Assembly: GCA_047619485.1 (NCBI GenBank)
Contig: JBLHKE010000184.1
Location: forward strand, 1 to 11,513
DNA length: 11,513 nt
Direction: 5' to 3'
Source of the DNA: JBLHKE01 sp047619485
GTDB lineage: Bacteria; Verrucomicrobiota; Verrucomicrobiia; Verrucomicrobiales; DEV007
In this document: piece by piece, positions 5,534 to 11,513 of the stretch
Layout of the letters: each line of letters opens with the position of its first letter
Position numbering within the stretch: the first letter of the stretch is position 1
Program-made: the position numbers and the translations under genes
The notes under the pieces: generated by a model
Seen by the model: only the letters and a program-made list of their open reading frames with translations
The model's database searches: none
What the model was told of the DNA's origin: nothing

Positions 5534-7976
5534 TGGCTATTTCTTTTCTGTAAATAAATGAATCGGAGGTCAGAAGCGCAACAACCACCGCTTTGAAGCT
5601 TCCGCCGCTCTGGAGGTATGCCTTGTCGGCGTCGATCAGTGTCTGCGAATCTGAGAGCAGCTCGTTGCGACCCATGAAATAGCGGAACGCGTGGCGGATG
5701 ATCGATTGCCGTACCCGATCGGACTTGGCTAAGCGCTCGATCATGTCGATGGCGTCCTTCACCTCTCCATCGAGTTCGGGGTCGCCGGTGCCACTCAACT
5801 CGCCGGCGGTGTTCAGCGCCTTGGTCTTGTAGGTGTCGGCGCCGTCCTTGATCTTGGCCTTGGCGAGCAGGTTGTCTGGGTGCTCGAGGATTTCCTCCGG
5901 GCGATAGCGTCCGAAATCATCGAACATTTCAAAGGGCAGCCCGAGCGGGTTCATGTGCTGGTGGCATTTCCAACATGCCTGCTCGGTGGTGACGGAATCT
6001 AGCCGCTCACGCAGGGTGCTGTGCGGGTCTTCGGGAACCTGCGCGTCGACCGTGATGGGCACATCAGGCACGCGCCCGGCCAGTAGCTTTTCGCGGATCC
6101 AGCGGCCGCGGCGGACCGGGTCGGTTTCAGTGTTTTGCGAATGCGCGATCAGCCACGCTGGGTGGGTGAGTAGACCTTTGCGATGTTCAATCTTGAATGG
6201 CTGCACGCGCGGGTAATCCCAGTCGAACGAATCGATGTTGTAGCTGTTGACCCACAGCGTCAGCAGTCGGCCGAATGCGTAGTTCCAGACGGGGTGGGGA
6301 TTCAGTCCTTTCTCGCGAAATTTCGTCGCGTGGGTCATGGCGATTTTCAACTCCCGCTCGCCGGTCTTGCGCCGAAACTTTTCGGCGAGGAACTCCTGAT
6401 GCTGTTCTGCCACCTGCTTCGGGTTGTTCTGCCAGTCGGTGGCTTTGAGGTGATCGTAGACCTCGTTGAGCATGTCGATCTTTGCTGCAGCGTCTTCGAT
6501 CGGCGCTGCAAAAAATACCTCGGTGCCTAACAAATTCTTAAACACCGCTTGGTCTCTTTTCAGGTAGTAGTCGACCAGCACGTCGGCCTCGTTGATCAGG
6601 CGGCCGGGCGTCTGGGTGTCGTTGCGGCAGGGGTTGCGGTAGTAGCCACCGCTGCGGGGCGAGTCCTTGAAGACTCGGATCGCGCCAGGGTAACCAAAAA
6701 AATCGCGGAAGAATCGCACCAGCTTGGGGTGGGAGGTTGTGAGTGACTTGGTCTGTTTCCCGTTGAGCGACGGATCGATTTGGCCTTTGTAGAAATCCTC
6801 GTCCGCGAGCAATCGCGTGACTTCGCGCTTGTAATCATCCCGGGTGAGCAAGCGCCCGCCCCCAGCCGCCTCGACCAATTGAGCATCTGGATTCCGATCG
6901 CCGAGGGCGTAGGAGATCGCGTAGCTGGCCTCGCGAGCAGATAGTTTTTTCCTGCCAAACTGATCGGCATCACCACCCCCAAACTCCAGCCGGTAGAGAA
7001 ATTCCGATTCTAACAAGACCGAGACCAACATCTGTCGCAGCCCTTCGGTGTTACCTCCGAGTCCGATGGCTTCGCGGGTCAGTGTGATGTACTTCTTTAG
7101 TTCCGAATCGCTAGCTTGGCGTCGCAGCACGCAGTCGAACTGTGTCTGAATCGCTGCGTTGAGTTCATCGTCGGTGGGGGGGGGATTTTTGAGGATGACC
7201 GCCTCAAACGCTGCGGGTGAATCTTTAGGGACCCATCGATCTTTCGGATTTGGGAAGTCTCCCGATTTGAGCTCTCCATTTTTGACACGGGCCGCTCGGA
7301 TCTGTTTGTGGGAGATCCATTGCGCATTGGTGAGCATCACCAGGAGGTGGCCACCATCCAAGACGGTGGTGTCGTAGTCGCGAACCCCAGAGCGTTCTGG
7401 GAGAACGAAAGGATTGGTCACTCCGTAGAAACGCCGTGTTCGATCTCTTCCCTCGAGCTTGAAGACGTCACGCACCCGCTCTTCGAAAATCTGCGGCGTG
7501 ACTAGCCAGCGGCGTGCCGGGGTGAATGGCTTGTCTTTGACCTCGCCGCTGAAAAGTTGGTTGTGGTCGACGTAGTTGCCGTATTCGGGATATCGCAGTT
7601 TGTCTTCGAGTGTCGATGCATCGTGTGCCTTCAGTTCGGCCGAGACCCATTCGGTTAGCTGCTTGCGTTCTGCCGGAGCGAGCGGCTGCTTTTTCGCCGG
7701 TGGCATCTCTTTGATGTAGAGTTGTTCCTGAACCCTGTTGAGCAAGTCGAGTCGGGCGTCGAGTGGCAGGGTGCCAAGATGATCGAGGCGTATCTCGCCC
7801 TTCTGTTTGTCCGCGTCGTGGCAGCTGAAACAGTAGTTGTCGAGAATCACCTCTACTTCTGGAGGTGGGGCGGCCCATGACCATTGACTGGTCGCGAATG
7901 AGACGAACAGAATGAATGCGAAGGCTCTGATGAAGCCGCTGGGGTGGGGGAGTATCACGATTGGGTTTCGACTCAA
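5514..7976 (-). CDS. Secreted DUF1592/DUF1588/DUF1585 protein with N-terminal planctomycete-type cytochrome motif
   Basis: This large exported protein is about 820 residues. The frame is open to a TTG at 8021 (835 residues). I prefer the TTG at 7974-7976, which follows GGAG by 9 nt and directly precedes the signal peptide (hydrophobic FIRAFAFILFVSFA, then SWAAPPP). A GTG at 7956-7958 is a further option. Numbered from 7976, NYCFSCH (Cys49, Cys52, His53) is a haem c site in a planctomycete cytochrome C-like domain. The middle, with LYRLEFG and AISYALGDRNPD, fits the DUF1595/DUF1592 region. ACWKCHQHMNPLG (Cys668, Cys671, His672), followed by FEMFDDFGRYR, is the DUF1588 signature with a second CxxCH. 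The C-terminus, ending SDSFIYRK, fits DUF1585. The function of this architecture is unknown, though electron transfer in the periplasm is plausible from the haem motifs. It pairs with the DUF1552 gene downstream. A run of nine C residues in the coding strand (7176-7184) encodes PPP. Confidence 0.88.
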   Translation of the reverse strand: MSRNPIVILPHPSGFIRAFAFILFVSFATSQWSWAAPPPEVEVILDNYCFSCHDADKQKGEIRLDHLGTLPLDARLDLLNRVQEQLYIKEMPPAKKQPLAPAERKQLTEWVSAELKAHDASTLEDKLRYPEYGNYVDHNQLFSGEVKDKPFTPARRWLVTPQIFEERVRDVFKLEGRDRTRRFYGVTNPFVLPERSGVRDYDTTVLDGGHLLVMLTNAQWISHKQIRAARVKNGELKSGDFPNPKDRWVPKDSPAAFEAVILKNPPPTDDELNAAIQTQFDCVLRRQASDSELKKYITLTREAIGLGGNTEGLRQMLVSVLLESEFLYRLEFGGGDADQFGRKKLSAREASYAISYALGDRNPDAQLVEAAGGGRLLTRDDYKREVTRLLADEDFYKGQIDPSLNGKQTKSLTTSHPKLVRFFRDFFGYPGAIRVFKDSPRSGGYYRNPCRNDTQTPGRLINEADVLVDYYLKRDQAVFKNLLGTEVFFAAPIEDAAAKIDMLNEVYDHLKATDWQNNPKQVAEQHQEFLAEKFRRKTGERELKIAMTHATKFREKGLNPHPVWNYAFGRLLTLWVNSYNIDSFDWDYPRVQPFKIEHRKGLLTHPAWLIAHSQNTETDPVRRGRWIREKLLAGRVPDVPITVDAQVPEDPHSTLRERLDSVTTEQACWKCHQHMNPLGLPFEMFDDFGRYRPEEILEHPDNLLAKAKIKDGADTYKTKALNTAGELSGTGDPELDGEVKDAIDMIERLAKSDRVRQSIIRHAFRYFMGRNELLSDSQTLIDADKAYLQSGGSFKAVVVALLTSDSFIYRKEIATTNGHE

Positions 7977-7985
7977 TATGTCGAT

Positions 7986-7989
7986 CTCC
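7986..7989 (-). promoter_or_regulatory. Candidate ribosome binding site for the DUF1592 gene
   Basis: The minus strand reads GGAG, then nine bases, then the TTG at 7974-7976. No comparable purine-rich site precedes the farther TTG at 8019-8021. This favours the shorter start, which also gives a normal-length signal peptide. The motif is short and could be chance. Confidence 0.35.
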
Positions 7990-8042
7990 GAGCGTCTACC
8001 TACGAATTCTAGTTTCACCAACTATACCCGATCGGGGGAGGC

Positions 8043-9438
8043 TTACTTCAGCAACTCGAGCATCGCGTCACCAAACGCCGTGCCGACTTGAGCGAAGGTC
8101 CAAGGGCTGCCGTAGTAGTGGTAGCCGCGGTCGTTGCCGAACTGGCGCCACTTGTCGATATCCTTCGCCCACCCGCCGGGACCGGTATAGACCGCGTGGG
8201 CTTCTAGATCCCAGAACTTGTCCGTCTTCACGCACACGGAGTTGGTCTTGAACTCCGGCATTTCGGGCACGGCGGCCTGCGCCTTCTTAATGTAATCGCG
8301 GGGCGATCCCTCTTTGTCGGGCGCCATTCCGTCGTGCCCCATCTGGCCGATCACAAATTTCATCTCTGGTGATTCGAATTCCTTGCGCACGTCGCGAATG
8401 AGGTTGGCCTGGTTTTTTTCGTAGCTCAACCAGCGGTCGTTGTACTGGTCGTTCCACCCTTGGAACCAGACGAAGCCTGCCATCTCGTAGCCCTGGTTCT
8501 CGTAGTTTGGAAAGCGCTCGCCGAGTTCTGCCAGGCAGCCGTGAACCTCGGTCACCATGTTGCGATAGTCTTTGCCGAATTGCTCTTTGAACTCTGCGGT
8601 GGTCACGATCGGGCGTGGCTTGAGCTGTCGTGGTTTTTTCTTCTTGTCAGCGTTTTTGTTCCCTTCAGAAACCTTTTGGTTGTAAGGGCACCTCCGAAAA
8701 CCTCATGCGGGCTGGAGCTTGATAAAATCCCCGCTGTCTTCGTTGCTAAAGCCCCCACTATCACCAGATAGCTTAGCGTTTATCGCCTCGCCAGCGGGAA
8801 TTTTCTCTGCGCCCCATTTCCACAGCAGGTTTCCGGAGGTGCCCGTAAGCCTCGATCTTGGCTAACTCGGCTTCGTTCCAGGCCTTGTTTTCATCGTTCT
8901 GTGCCTTTGCCTGCTGGGCGTATTCGTCGTCACTGAGCATCGAAGATGGAGGCAGAAATCCCCGCGCCAAGGCACGTCCGCCCCAGGAAGTTTTGATAAT
9001 TAAGACCTGCTCGTCGAAGTGGTCGCCGACGACGTGACCGAAGTTGAACTCCGGGCCGAAGCCTTCGCGTGGTGCAGCGTAACCGACGGTGAGGTCGCTG
9101 TGTTTGCCCAGATAGTTGATCCAGACGTCACCGCGGTTGCTCCATAGGTAAGTCGGTGATTTACGTTTGTCATCGGGATCGGTGGTCTCAGCGATCTTCT
9201 TGGTGAAGGCTTCGTAGTCGCCGTCTTTGATAAAATGCGTCCAGCGCTTGCGATATTTTTCCTGCGTCACTTGCCAAGAAAGCGGTTCAGGAAATCCGCG
9301 CCCTTCCATGTTCGACTGCCCAGCGAGGATAAAGACTTTCACTTTTCCTTTGCTTGTCGAGGCGGGCCACTTGGGCGCCGCAGCAGAACTGGCTAGGGGC
9401 AAGAGGGTGGCGAGGAGCAGTAGGATTGAGATTTTCAT
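8043..9438 (-). pseudogene. SASA-family (sialate O-acetylesterase-like) esterase, disrupted by a MITE
   Basis: The ATG at 9436-9438 begins a 198-residue host portion with a signal peptide (MKISILLLLATLLPLASSAAA), the nucleophile motif ILAGQSNMEG (Ser42), GFGPEFNFG and IIKTSWGG. After Tyr198 the frame enters the inserted element, picks up 23 foreign residues and stops at 8773-8775. The other half resumes at 8681 and contains GFVWFQGWND, IRDVRKEFESPEMKFVIG, FWDLE and GYHYYGS before its stop at 8043. Deleting the element and one GTAA copy (163 bp) rejoins the halves in frame as a 410-residue protein whose linker reads AYNQKVSEGNK. Its length and motifs match the neighbouring 403-residue paralogue. 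The 221-residue truncated product lacks the FQGWND block and the C-terminal His motif, so it is unlikely to be active. The right fragment has only a GTG near 8606 and no clear ribosome binding site. Before disruption it was probably a glycan O-acetylesterase. Confidence 0.9.
8686..8844 (-). mobile_element. MITE copy B, inserted in the SASA esterase gene (159 bp)
   Basis: This is the reverse-oriented partner of the element at 1846-2003. It has the same GGGCACCTCCGRAAACCT ends and a flanking 4-bp duplication GTAA at 8682-8685 and 8845-8848. The inner inverted pair lies at 8724-8736 and 8792-8804. The centre contains CTATC-TGGT-GATAG on the minus strand, a small hairpin that copy A has partly lost. 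No transposase is encoded. Read in the host gene's direction, it adds 23 codons ending RENSRWRGDKR and then a stop. These might be the trace of a parent transposase end or simply chance. Confidence 0.93.
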
Positions 9439-9481
9439 TATTTTGGTTGGCGGGTTCTGAAAGTCGCTATTCGAGCCAGAT

Positions 9482-10693
9482 CTATTTCCCCATTAACTCG
9501 AACAGCGATTCTGCGAACCCTTTGCCGATGCCGCCGATGATCTTGGCGGAACCTAGGTAGTGGTATTCCGCATTGGAGGCACCGTTCTCCAAGATCTGCT
9601 GCTCGCGATCACTAAACGCCGCCGTGCGTTTTTCTTCTAAAGCCGCTTTCTCTTCCTTCTTGTCGAGCTTGCCCTCCTTGACTAAGGTCTTTAGCTCGTT
9701 CTGTAGTGTCTTGTCTTTGGCGCGCAAAGTCTCGAGCTCCATGTCCCAATACTTTTCTGTCCACACGGCGGCGACGTTGCCCTTGAACTCGGGTAACTTC
9801 GCTGGTGCGGCCATCGCCTTGCGAAACTCGCCGTGGACGCCAGCGTAGCGCTGCTTTCCCTCCGAGTATTGATCGATTGGTCCACCGGCGCCCATGACGC
9901 CGATGACGAACGGTAGCTTGGGATCTTCGAGATCTTTGCGAACGTCGCGGATGAAATGGCCGAGCACCTCGCTGTAGGCGTCGTAGCCGCCCGGCGTGCC
10001 GCGCTCAGGATAGACGTCGCCAGCGACCATGTCGTTCCAACCCTGGAACCAGACGAAGCCTGCCAGCTCGTGACCTTGCTTCGCGTCGTAGCCTGGGTAG
10101 ACGCGCTTGATGTCGGCGAGCACTTTCTTGACGTGTTCGATCGTGAGCCGGTAGTAGTTGCCAGTGGCTTTCGCTCTGTCTGCCTTGATCTGATTAACGT
10201 CTTTGCCCTTCTCGGTGAACTGCTTTAGCTTCTCTTTCGAGAATGGAAATGGCCCAGCACTGGGCGAGCGGAAATCGGTGTGGATACTCTTGCCGCCCCA
10301 GGCGGTCTTGATGAGCAGGATCGGTTCGTTGAGCAGCTTGTGCATGTAGATTCCAAACGTGAGCTCCGGGCCGATCTTTGGTCCGCGTTGGTCGGCACCG
10401 AATCCAGTCGTCAGTTGGCCTGTCTTCTCCTCTTCGGAGCTACCGATCGAAGAGATCCACACATCGTCGAGGACTTTCGGGCTGCCATCGGCATTGCGCA
10501 TGGCCTCCAGCATGGGTGCGGTCTTCGGATCGAGGCCAATGACATCCATGGTGCGAACATGCGCGTGACCTTGCATGTTCGACTGGCCGCAGAGGACGAA
10601 CACCTTGAGCGGTTTGGCGGTGGCTTGTGCGGTGATAGCCGCGAACGAGGCGACCGTGATGAGAAACAGTAAGCGGGCAGATTTTCGGATCAT
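9482..10693 (-). CDS. Secreted SASA-family (sialate O-acetylesterase-like) esterase
   Basis: I choose the ATG at 10691-10693, giving 403 residues. The frame extends 12 codons further to a TTG, but that start would push the signal peptide (MIRKSARLLFLITVASFAAITAQA) inward. The protein carries the SASA/DUF303 motifs in order: VLCGQSNMQG with nucleophile Ser38, KIGPELTFG (106-114), LLIKTAWGG (126-134), AGFVWFQGWND (211-221), FVIGVMGAGGP (262-272) and YHYLGS with His378 near the C-terminus. Members of this family hydrolyse O-acetyl esters on sialic acid or on xylan and other polysaccharides. Which one applies here cannot be told. A charged, Lys/Glu-rich segment at about 321-365 lies before the C-terminal His motif and is probably helical; the broken paralogue downstream lacks an equivalent. 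This is the first gene of the minus-strand cluster, 43 nt upstream of the disrupted paralogue. Confidence 0.88.
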   Translation of the reverse strand: MIRKSARLLFLITVASFAAITAQATAKPLKVFVLCGQSNMQGHAHVRTMDVIGLDPKTAPMLEAMRNADGSPKVLDDVWISSIGSSEEEKTGQLTTGFGADQRGPKIGPELTFGIYMHKLLNEPILLIKTAWGGKSIHTDFRSPSAGPFPFSKEKLKQFTEKGKDVNQIKADRAKATGNYYRLTIEHVKKVLADIKRVYPGYDAKQGHELAGFVWFQGWNDMVAGDVYPERGTPGGYDAYSEVLGHFIRDVRKDLEDPKLPFVIGVMGAGGPIDQYSEGKQRYAGVHGEFRKAMAAPAKLPEFKGNVAAVWTEKYWDMELETLRAKDKTLQNELKTLVKEGKLDKKEEKAALEEKRTAAFSDREQQILENGASNAEYHYLGSAKIIGGIGKGFAESLFELMGK

Positions 10694-10809
10694 TGGGAAG
10701 ACGCTAGCATCGGCTGGAGCGGAAACCAACCGTCACTGGTCTGACCTGGGTTGGTTAAAGTTTGGTTCTCGGTGCAACTCGGATCGGGCAGACTGCATCC
10801 CGGATGGAT

Positions 10810-10839
10810 TCTATACCTGCGGGTATTAAGTCCTGTGAA
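10810..10839 (-). promoter_or_regulatory. Candidate sigma-70-type promoter for the minus-strand cluster
   Basis: On the minus strand TTCACA (plus 10834-10839) and TATAGA (plus 10810-10815) are separated by 18 bases, about 117 nt upstream of the chosen SASA start. The first hexamer matches the TTGACA consensus at five of six positions and the second matches TATAAT at four of six. It is the best pair I saw in the divergent intergenic region, but short motifs of this quality occur by chance. Confidence 0.25.
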
Positions 10840-10887
10840 AGATAGAATCGGAGCGAGCTCCTGATCAAGACGCCCGAGGTTCCTCGG
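10813..10887. other. Three short palindromes in the divergent intergenic region
   Basis: The 231-bp gap between the divergent genes (10694-10924) holds ATACC-TGCG-GGTAT at 10813-10826, GGAGC-GA-GCTCC at 10850-10861 and CCGAGG-TT-CCTCGG at 10874-10887. Dyads between divergent genes can be operator sites, and the first overlaps the candidate promoter. No known regulator motif was recognised and no regulator gene is in the window. Confidence 0.3.
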
Positions 10888-10924
10888 CTTGACCTGGACT
10901 ACTTGCACGCAGAAGCTCCTGCTC

Positions 10925-11513
10925 ATGAGAATCTTGCCCTCACTCTGGTTTCTACTTTTCCTCCTCGGAGGATCCGCTCTCAGCGCTCCCAGCGAGGCGC
11001 AACTCGCCAAGTGGTTCAAGCAGTATCCGAAGGCGGATGCCAACGGCGACGGACGCCTGAGTGTCGAGGAGGCCACCGCCTACCGCGACAAGATTCAGGG
11101 CAATGGCGCGCAGAAGAAGCCGCGTGGTGTACGCACCGAATTCAAGATCGATCCGGGTTGGGATGCAGAGCGCTTTCCCGAACACGCGATGTGCTATCGC
11201 AGCCCCGAGGAACTCAAGGCGGCCTTCCCGAAGCTGGTGTCCTACAAGAAGCCCGCGGACGGTGCGTTGCGGATCGTGGGCACCGGTCACAGCTTCATGG
11301 CACCGGGATACAAAACGCTGCCCGCTATCAGTCGCTCGGCCGGGTTCGAGCAGCCGTTGCACACGCACACCGGCGGAGGCATGACCGGTAGCGCGCGCTA
11401 CAAGTGGGAGCAGGAGAACGGCATCTTCCAGTTCGCTGGCAAACCTCACCCGAAACTGCTGGCGTCGATCGCCAATGCCGAGTGGGACGTGATGATGTGG
11501 GGACCATACTTCC
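10925..11513 (+). CDS. Secreted EF-hand protein with SGNH-like GHSF motif (partial, runs off the right end)
   Basis: The frame opens at ATG 10925-10927 and stays open for 196 codons to the edge of the window, so the C-terminus is missing. It begins with a signal peptide (MRILPSLWFLLFLLGGSALS). An EF-hand calcium loop follows, DANGDGRLSVEE at 38-49, with the expected Asp/Asn/Asp/Gly and final Glu ligands. Then come RFPEHAMCYRSPEELKAAFP and IVGTGHSFMAPGYKTL (117-132). The GHSF segment, with Ser123 following a hydrophobic strand, is like the nucleophile turn of SGNH-type hydrolases. HTHTGGGMTGSARYKWE (146-162) and MWGPYF at the edge look like further conserved stretches. An exported esterase-like enzyme is plausible but not proven. 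It is divergent from the SASA cluster and might share its regulation. Its codon usage looks normal for the region. Confidence 0.8.
   Translation, partial: MRILPSLWFLLFLLGGSALSAPSEAQLAKWFKQYPKADANGDGRLSVEEATAYRDKIQGNGAQKKPRGVRTEFKIDPGWDAERFPEHAMCYRSPEELKAAFPKLVSYKKPADGALRIVGTGHSFMAPGYKTLPAISRSAGFEQPLHTHTGGGMTGSARYKWEQENGIFQFAGKPHPKLLASIANAEWDVMMWGPYF

Noticed and set aside
8028..8037. Perfect palindrome CCCGATCGGG between the broken SASA gene and the DUF1592 gene
   Set aside because: It is only 10 bp with no loop and no following T-run, so neither a terminator nor a specific operator can be supported.
8043..8606. Independent 187-codon gene for the C-terminal SASA half
   Set aside because: It would start at a GTG without a clear ribosome binding site, lacks the signal peptide and nucleophile, and joins in frame with the upstream half once the MITE is removed.
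10952..11449. 165-codon open frame on the minus strand
   Set aside because: It is antisense to the plus-strand EF-hand gene, whose signal peptide and EF-hand motif are clear, and it has no recognised domain.

Overview
The window looks like a fragment of a Planctomycetes-Verrucomicrobia-Chlamydiae (PVC) superphylum genome, more likely Verrucomicrobiota than Planctomycetota. The main reason is an adjacent DUF1592-type cytochrome/DUF1552 gene pair, which is typical of those phyla. Several secreted SGNH-type and alpha/beta-hydrolase esterases and short palindromic intergenic repeats fit the same picture. The DNA is moderately GC-rich by eye. No rRNA, tRNA or CRISPR array was seen.

Layout. Bases 1-317 hold no convincing gene, but contain a degraded direct-repeat array (63-203) built on a 13-nt palindrome. 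From 10693 down to 318, six genes lie head to tail on the minus strand. In transcription order they are: a SASA-family (sialate O-acetylesterase-like) esterase; a second SASA paralogue broken by an insertion; a secreted DUF1592/DUF1588/DUF1585 protein with two CxxCH motifs; a Tat-exported DUF1552 protein; a secreted alpha/beta hydrolase with a possible C-terminal beta-sandwich domain; and a tandem two-domain SGNH hydrolase. Gaps are mostly short (43, 66, 70 and 10 nt), and only the last is long (283 nt, of which 162 nt is an insertion). The set therefore reads as one transcription unit. A 231-bp divergent intergenic region separates it from a plus-strand gene that runs off the right end. That gene encodes a secreted protein with an EF-hand and a GHSF motif.

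The clearest non-genic signal is a pair of nearly identical 158/159-bp elements (1846-2003 and 8686-8844, opposite orientations). They have 18-bp terminal inverted repeats, carry no transposase, and each has its own 4-bp target duplication (TTTA and GTAA). They fit a miniature inverted-repeat transposable element (MITE). The second copy interrupts the second SASA gene. Removing the element plus one target copy on paper restores a continuous 410-codon frame, so this is a recent, precisely datable gene disruption. A third, different palindrome (5463-5533) sits between the DUF1592 and DUF1552 genes and supplies the DUF1592 stop codon.

Taken together, the genes suggest a locus for removing ester groups from an external, probably acylated, polysaccharide or glycan, alongside a DUF1592/DUF1552 module of unknown function. 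The individual family calls are well supported by motifs. The substrate and the joint role are inference.
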